Source: Oscillospiraceae bacterium
GTDB taxonomy: Bacteria > Bacillota > Clostridia > Oscillospirales > Oscillospiraceae
Reading direction: 5' to 3'
Length of the DNA: 56,296 bases
Assembly (NCBI GenBank): GCA_017415425.1
Contig: JAFQGT010000021.1
Location: 1-56,296 of the forward strand
Below the pieces are notes generated by a model, which made no database searches, was not told where the DNA came from, and saw only the letters and a program-made list of their open reading frames with translations. Every line of letters starts with the position of its first letter. Within the stretch, counting starts at the first letter, position 1. The position numbers and the translations under genes were made by a program. This document shows positions 7,175 through 15,030 of the stretch, in pieces.

Positions 7175-7251
7175 TGGTACGCCGAAAGGGACTCGAACCC
7201 CCGACCTACTGGTTCGTAGCCAGTCACTCTATCCAACTGAGCTATCGGCGC
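7175..7251 (-). tRNA. tRNA-Arg (anticodon ACG)
   Basis: The minus strand from 7251 folds as a cloverleaf: acceptor GCGCCGA pairs with TCGGCGT, D-loop AGCTCAGTTGGATAGAG, anticodon stem CTGG/CCAG around CTACGAA (anticodon ACG), and T-arm GGGGGTTCGAGTCCC. The 3' CCA is encoded (7177-7175). The first pair is G-U. A34 would be deaminated to inosine to read CGN arginine codons. Confidence 0.95.
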
Positions 7252-7278
7252 ATAGTGCGCTCAACTAAGCGCCTGCAT

Positions 7279-7307
7279 ATAATAGCACATTAAATCTTGA
7301 AATGCAA
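7279..7307 (-). promoter_or_regulatory. Promoter of tRNA-Arg
   Basis: On the minus strand TTGCAT (7307-7302), a 17-bp spacer and TATTAT (7284-7279), placing the start about 25 nt before the mature tRNA end. It resembles the rpmB promoter (ACTTGCATTT and GCTATnATAT in both). Confidence 0.65.
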
Positions 7308-7357
7308 GTACTTTTTTGAAAAACTACAAAATTTTTATGTTGGAACGTTTTGCTGGC

Positions 7358-7387
7358 TTGACAGTGGATTTACCACTGTTATAGAAT
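7358..7387 (+). promoter_or_regulatory. Promoter of mutY with an internal palindrome
   Basis: TTGACA (7358-7363) is followed by TATAGA (7380-7385, 16-bp spacer) or TAGAAT (7382-7387, 18-bp spacer). The spacer holds a perfect 7-bp inverted repeat ACAGTGG-attta-CCACTGT (7361-7379). Any protein bound there would block RNA polymerase. Confidence 0.68.
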
Positions 7388-7415
7388 GGTTGCAAACTGT
7401 TCGGGAGGTGTACCC

Positions 7416-8474
7416 GTGGATATAAAAGACCGTATTGCCGCGCTGCCGGGGGCATTGCTTCCCTGGTATGAGAAAAACCGTCGGGATCTGCCGTGGCGGC
7501 AGGATCGGGATCCTTATCATATCTGGATATCTGAAATTATGCTGCAGCAAACCCGTGTGGAGGCAGTGAAGAACTTCTACAGCCGTTTCGTTGCCACGCT
7601 GCCGACGATTTCAGCGCTGGCTGCCTGCGATGATGAGCTGCTTCACAAGTTGTGGGAGGGTCTTGGTTATTACAGCCGGGTGCGGAATCTGAAAAAGGCT
7701 GCCATCCGGGTGATGGAGGACTATGGCGGTGTATTTCCACGTGAATACCCGCAAATTTTGGATTTACCGGGCATCGGTGCTTACACCGCGGGGGCGATTT
7801 GCTCCATAGCCTACGATATGCCTACTCCAGCGGTGGATGGTAATGTCCTGCGTGTGTACGCAAGGGTCACTGACGATGCTACGCCTATTGATTTGCCTGC
7901 GTTCAAAAAGGCGACGCAGAAAGCTCTGGGGGCGGTGTACCCAAGGGAGGCGGGGGCGTTTACCCAAGCACTGATGGAACTGGGTGCCACCCTTTGTGGC
8001 CCTAACCGGGCACCGGATTGCGGCAGCTGTCCCTGCAAGGGTTTTTGCTTAAGCTGTGCCAACGGAACGGCAGAGCAACTTCCGGTGAAAAGCCCAAAGC
8101 GTGGACGAAGAAAGGAAGATATGACGGTCTTTCTGCTGCGCTGCAGGGATGAATTTGCTTTGCAAAAGCGTCCTGCCGGTGGCCTTTTGGCGAATTTGTG
8201 GCAGTTTCCCAACACACCCAGTAAGTTGAATACAAATGAGACACTAACTTGGATGGAGGATAATGGGTTAAAACCAAAGGAAATAATAATGCAAATGGAG
8301 CGAAAACACGCATTTACCCATATAGAATGGGATATGCGTGGAGTGTATGTGCGTGTCGCCGATAAAACGCCGGGATATGTCTGGCGCAGCAGGGAACAGA
8401 TCAATGCAGAAACTGCGCTACCTACAGCGTTTCGGCTGTTTTGGGATGAGATCCAGGTTTTTGACGGCCTGTAG
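7416..8474 (+). CDS. mutY: Adenine DNA glycosylase MutY
   Basis: Removes adenine mispaired with 8-oxoguanine in base-excision repair. From the GTG at 7416 the protein has 352 residues. It shows the glycosylase core with catalytic Glu 40 in ISEIMLQQT, the helix-hairpin-helix LPGIGAYTAGAI (117-128), catalytic Asp 141 in VDGNV, four cluster cysteines (194, 202, 205, 211) for a [4Fe-4S] centre, and a C-terminal NUDIX-like 8-oxoG recognition domain from about 230. The first cysteine spacing is seven residues rather than the six of E. coli MutY. GTG 7416 is preferred over ATG 7386 because GGGAGG lies 7-8 nt upstream and 7386 falls inside the -10 box. It is a single-gene unit. Confidence 0.93.
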   Translation: MDIKDRIAALPGALLPWYEKNRRDLPWRQDRDPYHIWISEIMLQQTRVEAVKNFYSRFVATLPTISALAACDDELLHKLWEGLGYYSRVRNLKKAAIRVMEDYGGVFPREYPQILDLPGIGAYTAGAICSIAYDMPTPAVDGNVLRVYARVTDDATPIDLPAFKKATQKALGAVYPREAGAFTQALMELGATLCGPNRAPDCGSCPCKGFCLSCANGTAEQLPVKSPKRGRRKEDMTVFLLRCRDEFALQKRPAGGLLANLWQFPNTPSKLNTNETLTWMEDNGLKPKEIIMQMERKHAFTHIEWDMRGVYVRVADKTPGYVWRSREQINAETALPTAFRLFWDEIQVFDGL

Positions 8475-8534
8475 GCTGCAAAAACAGCGGATATGAAATT
8501 GCCGTAAAATATCCGAAAAAAACGAAAATAGTAT

Positions 8535-8563
8535 TTGACAAAAGCAATATTAACCTATATAAT
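8535..8563 (+). promoter_or_regulatory. Promoter of the yceD-rpmF operon
   Basis: Perfect consensus: TTGACA (8535-8540), a 17-bp spacer and TATAAT (8558-8563), 31 nt before the yceD start. Confidence 0.85.
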
Positions 8564-8594
8564 ATCTAAGCACGACTGTTAGGAGGGGGATACT

Positions 8595-9098
8595 ATGCGA
8601 CTGGACCTGTCTTCTATTATTGACTGTCCCGGTGAGAGCGTTTCCTTTTCCACCAGTGTGGATCTGAGTGATCTTCTGTTTGGTACAAGCTATCCGGTTT
8701 CCGAGCCGGTGCAGGCCAGCGGTACGGTGCGTAATACAGCGGGCGTTCTGGTGATGACCGGTGTGATTACTACTTGTATCCACGGCGTATGCGACCGTTG
8801 CGCTTCTGACTTTGACCGTCGGATGGACATCCCCATTGACGCGGTTTTGGTTGAAGAGCTTGCCAACGAGGAGAATGAAGATGAGTGGGTTTTCCCGCTG
8901 GAGGCAGACACCGCCGATTTGGAGGACATTGTCCGGACGATCTTCGTCCTGAATATGGATTCCAAGTTGCTGTGTAAGGATGATTGTGCAGGTCTGTGCT
9001 GCAGATGCGGCAAGAATCTGAATGAAGGTCCCTGCAATTGCCAGAAGGAGCTCGATCCCCGTTTTGCTGCTTTAAAGCAGCTTCTCAATAAGGAATAA
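8595..9098 (+). CDS. yceD: YceD/DUF177 family protein
   Basis: A 167-residue protein of the DUF177 family, which is nearly always encoded directly before ribosomal protein L32 and is thought to help 23S rRNA or ribosome maturation. It contains the family cysteine pattern in two places: TCIHGVCDRCASDFDR around 57-72, and a C-terminal cluster CKDDCAGLCCRCGKNLNEG that probably binds zinc. A stretch of acidic residues (EELANEENEDEW) lies between. The start has TTAGGAGGGGG 5-10 nt upstream. rpmF follows after 43 nt in the same transcript. Function is by family; no active site is evident. Confidence 0.85.
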   Translation: MRLDLSSIIDCPGESVSFSTSVDLSDLLFGTSYPVSEPVQASGTVRNTAGVLVMTGVITTCIHGVCDRCASDFDRRMDIPIDAVLVEELANEENEDEWVFPLEADTADLEDIVRTIFVLNMDSKLLCKDDCAGLCCRCGKNLNEGPCNCQKELDPRFAALKQLLNKE

Positions 9099-9141
9099 AA
9101 AGAATGCTGTAAAAAGCAGTTTGACCAAGGAGGTGTCATCC

Positions 9142-9327
9142 ATGGCTGTCCCTAAGTGTAAAGTGTCCAGCGCCCGCCGCGATAAGCGCCGTGGTTCCAA
9201 CTGGAAGCTGTCCGCCCCCACTGTGGCTGTTTGCCCCAAGTGTGGCGAGCCCGTTATGCCTCATAGAGCTTGCAAGGCTTGCGGTACCTACAATGGCCGT
9301 CAGGTCCTGGCCGCCAAGGCTGACTAA
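9142..9327 (+). CDS. rpmF: 50S ribosomal protein bL32
   Basis: A 61-residue zinc-ribbon ribosomal protein. It begins MAVPKCKVSSARRDKRR and has CPKC and CKAC pairs for the zinc site, followed by GTYNGRQVL. The start at 9142 is set by AAGGAGGTG ending 7 nt upstream. A longer frame from TTG 9121 would place the ribosome site inside the coding region. It keeps all four cysteines, so it is the zinc-binding (C+) form. It is co-transcribed with yceD and followed by a strong terminator. Confidence 0.96.
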   Translation: MAVPKCKVSSARRDKRRGSNWKLSAPTVAVCPKCGEPVMPHRACKACGTYNGRQVLAAKAD

Positions 9328-9350
9328 GGCTGGAAAAAAGCGTAAGCTGA

Positions 9351-9377
9351 GAGGAAGGCGTTTGCCTTCCTCTTTTT
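9351..9377 (+). terminator. Terminator of the yceD-rpmF operon
   Basis: GAGGAAGGC and GCCTTCCTC form a 9-bp stem with a GTTT loop (9351-9372), followed by five T residues. Confidence 0.85.
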
Positions 9378-9425
9378 CCATTCTGGAATAAAGTGTAAAT
9401 CTTGTGTGAACACACGGAAATTCCG

Positions 9426-9454
9426 TTGATTTGTTTATAAGTTCGTGAGATAAT
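9426..9454 (+). promoter_or_regulatory. Promoter of der-plsY
   Basis: TTGATT (9426-9431), a 17-bp spacer and GATAAT (9449-9454), 30 nt before the der start. Confidence 0.55.
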
Positions 9455-9484
9455 GATTCAGAAGAAGAGAGGAGTGATCCCCTT

Positions 9485-10816
9485 ATGGCAAAGCCTTTGG
9501 TAGCGATCGTAGGCCGGCCCAATGTGGGCAAGTCTATGTTGTTTAATAAACTGACTGGTCGCAGAACCTCCATAGTAGAGGATACTCCCGGCGTCACCCG
9601 GGACAGAATCTACGGTGACTGTGAGTGGTGCGGCAGAAACTTTTCCCTGGTGGATACCGGTGGTATTGAACCGGGTACAGAAAATGATATGCTGCTGTTT
9701 ATGCGCCGCCAGGCGGAGATCGGTATTGAGCTGGCCGACTGCATCGTGATGGTGGTGGATGTACGTTCCGGCGTTACCGCTGCGGATCAGGATGTGGCCA
9801 CTATGTTGCGGAAAGCCGGTAAGCCTGTGGCACTGGCAGTAAATAAGTGCGATTCCATCGGCCCTGTGAATCCGGATGTCTACGAGTTCTATGGTTTGGG
9901 CATCGGTGACCTGTTTGAAGTTTCTGCGGTTCACGGACACGGCACCGGCGATTTGCTGGACTGGTGTCTTGAGCAGTTCCCGGATGCAGACGAGGAAGAG
10001 GAAGACAGCGATATCATCAGGGTGGCTATCGTTGGCAAACCCAATGTGGGCAAGAGCAGCCTCCTCAATCGCATTCTTGGTGAGGAACGGGTAATTGTGT
10101 CCAATGTGGCGGGTACCACACGGGATGCCATTGACTCGGAATTTGAAAATGAAACGGGAAAATATTGCTTTATCGACACAGCCGGTATGCGCCGGAAGAG
10201 CCGTGTGGACGATATAATCGAAAAGTACTCCAATATGCGTACCGTTGCCGCCATTGAGCGGGCGGATGTGTGTCTGATTCTGATTGATGCCAACGACGGT
10301 GTTACCGATCAGGACACCAAGATCGCAGGCCTTGTCCACGAAGCCGGTAAGGCTGCCATCATTGTAGTAAATAAGTGGGATGCGGTTGCGGATAAAGAGA
10401 CCAATACGATGCGGGATAAGGAACTGGCGGTGCGGGACGGCCTCAGTTATATGACCTATGCCCCTGTGGTATTTCTGTCTGCGTTGACCGGATCCCGGGT
10501 GGATAAGCTGTTCCAGGTGATCCAGGATGTCCATCAGCAGAACACCAGCCGCATTACCACCGGTGCGCTGAATTCGATTTTGGCGGAGGCTACCTCCCGG
10601 GTGCAACCTCCCACCGACAAGGGCCGCCGTCTGAAGATCTATTATATGACCCAGGTGGGTACCAAGCCCCCGCATTTTGTGATATTCTGCAACGATGCCC
10701 GATTGTTCCATTTCTCCTATCAGCGGTATCTGGAGAATCAGATCCGTGAGGTGTTTGGCTTGAAGGGTACGCCTGTGCGGATCACCATCCGCCAAAAGGG
10801 TGACAAGGAGGAATAA
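9485..10816 (+). CDS. der: Ribosome-assembly GTPase Der (EngA)
   Basis: A 443-residue tandem GTPase that acts late in 50S subunit assembly. The first G-domain has GRPNVGKS (10-17), DTGG and NKCD. The second has GKPNVGKS (184-191), DTAGM and NKWD. Between them lies an acidic linker (DADEEEEDSD). The C-terminal KH-like domain ends with FCNDARLFHFSYQRYLENQIR and PVRITIRQK, as in the family. Length matches B. subtilis Der. plsY follows after 3 nt with its ribosome site overlapping the der end, so they are one operon, a common pairing in Firmicutes. Confidence 0.96.
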   Translation: MAKPLVAIVGRPNVGKSMLFNKLTGRRTSIVEDTPGVTRDRIYGDCEWCGRNFSLVDTGGIEPGTENDMLLFMRRQAEIGIELADCIVMVVDVRSGVTAADQDVATMLRKAGKPVALAVNKCDSIGPVNPDVYEFYGLGIGDLFEVSAVHGHGTGDLLDWCLEQFPDADEEEEDSDIIRVAIVGKPNVGKSSLLNRILGEERVIVSNVAGTTRDAIDSEFENETGKYCFIDTAGMRRKSRVDDIIEKYSNMRTVAAIERADVCLILIDANDGVTDQDTKIAGLVHEAGKAAIIVVNKWDAVADKETNTMRDKELAVRDGLSYMTYAPVVFLSALTGSRVDKLFQVIQDVHQQNTSRITTGALNSILAEATSRVQPPTDKGRRLKIYYMTQVGTKPPHFVIFCNDARLFHFSYQRYLENQIREVFGLKGTPVRITIRQKGDKEE

Positions 10817-10819
10817 ACG

Positions 10820-11452
10820 ATGGCAATGGCAGCTGTACTCACACTGCTGACCGGTTATCTGCTGGGAAATCTCAATGGTGCTGTCAGTATGTCCGTTCTG
10901 CTGGGAAAGGACGATATTCGCAATCACGGCAGCGGCAATGCAGGTCTGACCAATTTTATGCGCCGCTTTGGCCCCTCCAGCGGACTACTGGTGGTAGGAA
11001 TCGATATGATCAAGGCGATCCTTGCCTGCCTGGTGGGCAAATATCTGCTTGCTTCTCACGGCCTGGGGGATGAAGGCCTGATGCTGGGGGCAGTGGCAGT
11101 AACCTTAGGACACGATTTTCCTGCTCTTTTGGGTTTTAAGGGCGGAAAGGGTGTGCTGTGCGGTGCGGCTATTGCGCTGACTGCAGACTGGCGCTGCGGT
11201 CTGTTGGTAATTGCAATCTTTGCCTTGAGCTTGTGGCTGACTCGCTGGGTATCTGTCAGTTCCATTTTTAGTTCACTTGCCTTTAGCATCAGCTTTGGAC
11301 TTCTCCACCGGGAAAACCCCTTTGTGGCTGTGGCAGGAGTCTTGCTGGGCCTGTGGATTGTATTTATGCACAGAAGCAATATCAAACGATTGGTAAATGG
11401 TACCGAAAAGAAGGCTACTTTTAGCCAATTTCGCAAAAAGAATAAGTCTTAA
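10820..11452 (+). CDS. plsY: Glycerol-3-phosphate acyltransferase PlsY
   Basis: A 210-residue integral membrane enzyme that transfers the acyl group from acyl-phosphate to glycerol-3-phosphate, the first step of phospholipid synthesis. Family motifs are visible: LLGKDDIRNHGSGNAGLTN near 29-47 (motif 1), GHDFPALLGFKGGKGV near 96-111 (motif 2), and a last conserved block HRSNIKRLVNGTE (motif 3). Five to seven hydrophobic helices are spread along it. The start has AAGGAGG 7-8 nt upstream, inside the end of der. A terminator follows. Confidence 0.95.
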   Translation: MAMAAVLTLLTGYLLGNLNGAVSMSVLLGKDDIRNHGSGNAGLTNFMRRFGPSSGLLVVGIDMIKAILACLVGKYLLASHGLGDEGLMLGAVAVTLGHDFPALLGFKGGKGVLCGAAIALTADWRCGLLVIAIFALSLWLTRWVSVSSIFSSLAFSISFGLLHRENPFVAVAGVLLGLWIVFMHRSNIKRLVNGTEKKATFSQFRKKNKS

Positions 11453-11476
11453 ACGCTCAAAAGGAGCAAACATAGA

Positions 11477-11545
11477 ATGCAGGCTCCCGGCTTGGGAGCC
11501 TGTCCTTTTTTGATTTGGAAAGGAATGGCACGATGCTGCAACTGA
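11477..11545 (+). CDS. Possible 22-residue leader ORF overlapping a terminator, before the MacB-like transporter
   Basis: A short frame starting MQAPGLGACPFLIWKGMARC has AAAGGAG about 10 nt before its ATG. It runs straight through the terminator stem at 11480-11502 and its U-tract, and ends 13 nt inside the transporter gene in another frame. Translation of it would melt the terminator and bring ribosomes to the transporter start. The spacing is slightly long and chance is not excluded. Confidence 0.35.
   Translation: MQAPGLGACPFLIWKGMARCCN
11480..11511 (+). terminator. Intrinsic terminator between plsY and the MacB-like transporter
   Basis: CAGGCTCCC (11480-11488) pairs with GGGAGCCTG (11494-11502) and is followed by CC and six T residues. 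The next start codon is only 22 nt away and no separate promoter fits between, so the transporter either relies on read-through (attenuation) or on a promoter inside plsY. Confidence 0.85.
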
Positions 11546-14541
11546 AAAACATAACAAAACACTACGCCTCAGGAAACAATGCGGTGCGAGCGCTGCAGGG
11601 GATCGACCTGCAGTTCCGTCAGCACGAATTTGTGTCGATTCTTGGTCCGTCCGGTTGCGGAAAGACCACGATGCTCAATATTATTGGCGGACTGGACCAG
11701 TATACTGCCGGCGATCTGGTGATCGATGGCCGCTCCACTAAGGATTTTGGCGACCGGGATTGGGACACCTACCGGAATCACTCCATCGGTTTTGTGTTTC
11801 AGAGTTACAATTTAATTCCCCATCAAAGCGTATTGCAGAACGTGGAGTTAGCGCTGACCCTTTCCGGCGTGTCTAAGCGAGAACGGCGCCAGCGGGCAAA
11901 GCAAGCGCTGCAGACCGTAGGATTGGGCGATCAGCTGCGGAAACGCCCCGGCCAGATGTCCGGCGGTCAGATGCAGCGGGTGGCCATTGCCAGAGCGCTG
12001 GTGAACAACCCGGATATTATTCTGGCAGATGAGCCCACCGGCGCATTGGATACCCAAACCAGTGTGCAGGTGATGGAACTTTTGAAGGAAGTGGCCAAGG
12101 ACCGGTTGGTGATTATGGTCACCCACAATCCGGATCTGGCAGAGCGGTATTCTACCCGAATTATCCGTATGCTGGACGGAAAGATCACCAGCGATACTGC
12201 ACCGCTGAATCAGTACGAACTGGCTGCAATCCGGGAACGGGAACAGATGGCGGTGTTTGGTCGTAAACACACCCAGCGCAAACCCTCTATGTCCTTTATC
12301 ACCTCTTTTGGCCTTTCTCTGAAGAACTTGTTTACCAAGAAGGGAAGAACCATACTGACCTCCTTTGCCGGATCCATCGGCATTATCGGAATTGCGCTGA
12401 TCTATGCGGTGTCCCAGGGTATGACTACCTATATCAACACCGTGCAGGAGGATACGCTGGCCTCTTATCCGCTGACCATCGAAGCCACTACGGTAGATCT
12501 GGGAACGTTGATGCAGACTTTTATGGGCGTGGCTTCCGATGATAGTGACCGCCACAAGAACGATGCGGTTTATTCTCAGTCGGTGATTTTCGATATGATC
12601 AACGCCCTCAATAATATCGAATCTACCACAAACGATCTGAAATCGTTTAAGTCATATCTGGAAGCAGAACTGCAAAAGCCGGAAAGCGAAACCGGTTTAC
12701 AGGATGCGCTCACCGGCATTCAGTACACCTATGATATGGACTTTCTGGTCTATACCAAAGACCCCAACGGCAACATCATCCACTCCGATACCCAGGAACT
12801 GCTGAGCAAAGCGATTGCGGAAAATATGGGTATGGATATGAGCTCGATGATGAATATGCAAAACACGATGATACCGTCTTCTATGCCTGCAATGATGCCC
12901 GGAACTGCAAACTTGTGGTGTCAGATGCTCTCCGGCAAGGACGGAAAACCCATCAATCCGGTTCTTGAGAACCAGTACGATGTGATCTATGGCAGCTGGC
13001 CCAACAGCTACAACGAAGTGGTTCTTGTTGTGGATGAAAACAATGAGCTGGATGATATGACCCTGTACGCGCTGGGTCTGGAGACGGAAGAGGAGATCGA
13101 CAAGGTGTTCCAAGCCGTCAAAGATGGCCAGCAAATTGAGACAGAACAAAAAAAGTGGACCTATGAGGAAATCTGCAAAATGGATTTCCGAGTGATCCTC
13201 AGCGCCGATTGCTACGGTTTGGATGAGCAGACCGGCCGGTATGTGGATCTGCGGGAGACCGAAGCAGGTCTGCGATACCTGTATGACAACGCACTGACAC
13301 TGAAAGTGACCGGTATTATCCGCCCCAACGAGGATGCAACCTCTGCTATGCTCAGCGGCTCCATTGCTTACACTCAGGCACTGACCGAGTATGTGGTGGA
13401 GAGAAGCAAGGAAAGCAAAGCGCTGCAGGCGCAAAAAGAGCAGACAGACACAGATATTTTCACAGGTCTTCCTTTCCGGGATAATGCAGACTTGTCGGCA
13501 GAGGACAAGGAAGCAGCTTTCCGGGCGTATATTGAAGAATTGACACCGGAAAAACAGGCGCAGGCCTATGTGACCATTCTGGGAATCCCCAGCCAGGAGC
13601 AGTTGGATGCTGCGGTGGAGCAAACTCTAAGCACAATGGATCGGGAGCAGATGGAACAGTCACTGATCGGTGGCTTCAGCCAACAGGCCGGTATGAACGC
13701 CCAGCAGATCGAAACCTATGTCACTGCTATGAACGACGACGATCTGAAAGAAGTATTCAGCCAGATGATCGCAGAGCAGGTGAAACGGCAGATGCGGCAG
13801 AATGTTCAGGAACAGACCGCTGCTATGAGCCAGGAACAGCTGGTGGCGGCTCTGCAGATGTCAATGGGCAGCTATACCACAGAGCAGTGCGCGGTTTTCT
13901 ATGATGAGGTGTTGGAGTTTGCGCCTACTTCCTATGAAGAGAATCTGCGGACGCTCAGCGATGTGAATCTGAATGAGCCTGCTACCATTAATCTGTATGC
14001 TTCCAGCTTTGAGAACAAAGACTTTGTAGAGCAGGTCATTGCAGAGTATAACAATACGGTGGAGGAGCTCAAGCAGATCCGCTACACCGACTATGTGGGC
14101 ATTATGATGTCATCCGTTACCACCATCATCAATGCCATCACCTATGTACTGATCGCGTTTGTGGCCATTTCCTTGGTGGTGTCCTCTATTATGATCGGTG
14201 TTATTACGCTCATCTCCGTACAGGAGCGGACTAAGGAGATCGGTATCCTGCGGGCAATCGGTGCGTCCAAACGGAATGTGTCCAGTATGTTTAATGCCGA
14301 GACAATGATCATCGGGTTTACCTCCGGCTTGCTGGGCGTGGGTCTGACGTACCTGCTGTGCATTCCTATCAATGCCATTATCCATTATTTGACGGGTTTA
14401 CCCAATTTGAAAGCTATTCTGCCGCCTCAGGTGGCGGTGGTGCTGGTGATCATCAGCGTGCTGCTGACGTTGATTTCCGGCATTATCCCCTCCAGAAGCG
14501 CCGCAAAGAAGGATCCTGTGGTGGCCCTGCGGACCGAATAA
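11533..14541 (+). CDS. MacB-like ABC transporter: ATPase fused to an FtsX-type permease with a very large external domain
   Basis: 1002 residues from the ATG at 11533 (AAAGGAA 7 nt upstream; a TTG at 11515 is less likely). Residues 1-225 are an ABC ATPase of the LolD/MacB type: Walker A GPSGCGKTT, signature MSGGQMQRVAIARAL, Walker B IILADEPTGALDT, H-loop VTHNPDLAE. A first membrane helix near 270-290 follows. About 560 residues then face outward, far more than in MacB. This part has a Met-rich patch (MGMDMSSMMNMQNTM) and a long Gln/Glu-rich helical region. Three more helices form the FtsX domain at the C-terminus. Such proteins drive peptide export or cell-envelope work by mechanotransmission. 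The substrate is unknown and no accessory protein is adjacent. Confidence 0.88.
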   Translation: MLQLKNITKHYASGNNAVRALQGIDLQFRQHEFVSILGPSGCGKTTMLNIIGGLDQYTAGDLVIDGRSTKDFGDRDWDTYRNHSIGFVFQSYNLIPHQSVLQNVELALTLSGVSKRERRQRAKQALQTVGLGDQLRKRPGQMSGGQMQRVAIARALVNNPDIILADEPTGALDTQTSVQVMELLKEVAKDRLVIMVTHNPDLAERYSTRIIRMLDGKITSDTAPLNQYELAAIREREQMAVFGRKHTQRKPSMSFITSFGLSLKNLFTKKGRTILTSFAGSIGIIGIALIYAVSQGMTTYINTVQEDTLASYPLTIEATTVDLGTLMQTFMGVASDDSDRHKNDAVYSQSVIFDMINALNNIESTTNDLKSFKSYLEAELQKPESETGLQDALTGIQYTYDMDFLVYTKDPNGNIIHSDTQELLSKAIAENMGMDMSSMMNMQNTMIPSSMPAMMPGTANLWCQMLSGKDGKPINPVLENQYDVIYGSWPNSYNEVVLVVDENNELDDMTLYALGLETEEEIDKVFQAVKDGQQIETEQKKWTYEEICKMDFRVILSADCYGLDEQTGRYVDLRETEAGLRYLYDNALTLKVTGIIRPNEDATSAMLSGSIAYTQALTEYVVERSKESKALQAQKEQTDTDIFTGLPFRDNADLSAEDKEAAFRAYIEELTPEKQAQAYVTILGIPSQEQLDAAVEQTLSTMDREQMEQSLIGGFSQQAGMNAQQIETYVTAMNDDDLKEVFSQMIAEQVKRQMRQNVQEQTAAMSQEQLVAALQMSMGSYTTEQCAVFYDEVLEFAPTSYEENLRTLSDVNLNEPATINLYASSFENKDFVEQVIAEYNNTVEELKQIRYTDYVGIMMSSVTTIINAITYVLIAFVAISLVVSSIMIGVITLISVQERTKEIGILRAIGASKRNVSSMFNAETMIIGFTSGLLGVGLTYLLCIPINAIIHYLTGLPNLKAILPPQVAVVLVIISVLLTLISGIIPSRSAAKKDPVVALRTE

Positions 14542-14560
14542 AGCTGACAGAATGAACAGG

Positions 14561-14591
14561 AAACCGGAAGGCGTTGCCTTCCGGTTTTTTG
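14561..14591 (+). terminator. Terminator of the MacB-like transporter
   Basis: AACCGGAAGGC and GCCTTCCGGTT form an 11-bp stem with a GTT loop, followed by TTTT. Confidence 0.85.
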
Positions 14592-14602
14592 CTAAATAAA
14601 AC

Positions 14603-14631
14603 AAAAAACGGCATTGCATAACGCAATGCCG
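14603..14631 (-). terminator. Terminator of rpmB
   Basis: On the minus strand CGGCATTGC and GCAATGCCG form a 9-bp stem with a GTTAT loop, followed by TTTTTT. It converges with the transporter terminator just to its left. Confidence 0.85.
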
Positions 14632-14648
14632 TAATTAGCGCAGGGGAA

Positions 14649-14837
14649 TTAGATGGCCCGCTCAACCTTGTTGGAACGGAGGCATCTGGTACAAGCGTAC
14701 ACATGGCACGGAGTACCGTTGACAATGGCCTTGACCCGCTTTACATTGGGCTTCCAGGTCCGATTGGAACGTCTGTGGGAGTGGGAAACCTTAATACCAA
14801 AGGTAACGCCTTTGCCACAATAATCACACTTCGCCAT
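14649..14837 (-). CDS. rpmB: 50S ribosomal protein bL28
   Basis: 62 residues beginning MAKCDYCGKGVTFGIKVSHS and continuing with the family block RTWKPNVKRVKAIVNGTP and CTRCLRSNKVERAI. It has CDYC and CTRC pairs, so it is the zinc-binding form. The start at 14837 follows TAGGAGGTG by 7-8 nt. Upstream in-frame codons lack a ribosome site. It is a single-gene unit with its own promoter and terminator, in the opposite direction to its neighbours. Confidence 0.96.
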   Translation of the reverse strand: MAKCDYCGKGVTFGIKVSHSHRRSNRTWKPNVKRVKAIVNGTPCHVYACTRCLRSNKVERAI

Positions 14838-14899
14838 TCTACTGCACCTCCTATCTGCACAATCAATCATTTTAGTACGCCCCAAACAGGCGCTTAGAT

Positions 14900-14928
14900 A
14901 TGATAGCAGAGATTTTTGGAAAATGCAA
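14900..14928 (-). promoter_or_regulatory. Promoter of rpmB
   Basis: On the minus strand TTGCAT (14928-14923), a 17-bp spacer and TATCAT (14905-14900), about 60 nt before the rpmB start. Confidence 0.6.
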
Positions 14929-14966
14929 GTGTTTTTTTGGATTTTTTTTGTTATTTCAAAATAATA

Positions 14967-14995
14967 TTGATATTCTGCCTTTTGGCAGTTATAAT
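14967..14995 (+). promoter_or_regulatory. Promoter of hprK-rluA with an inverted repeat in the spacer
   Basis: TTGATA (14967-14972), a 17-bp spacer and TATAAT (14990-14995). The spacer contains CTGCC-tttt-GGCAG (14975-14988), a possible small operator. Confidence 0.68.
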
Positions 14996-15030
14996 GTTCA
15001 TAAATAAGGAAGAGAAAGAGGGGGTCCTCT

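Noticed and set aside
9458-10927. A 489-codon minus-strand frame opposite der
   Set aside because: Antisense shadow of a complete Der GTPase; His/Gln-rich composition typical of reversed coding sequence.
14561-14631. Two hairpins between the MacB-like gene and rpmB as a repeat element
   Set aside because: Each fits a normal terminator for one of the two converging genes, with the U-tract in the right direction.
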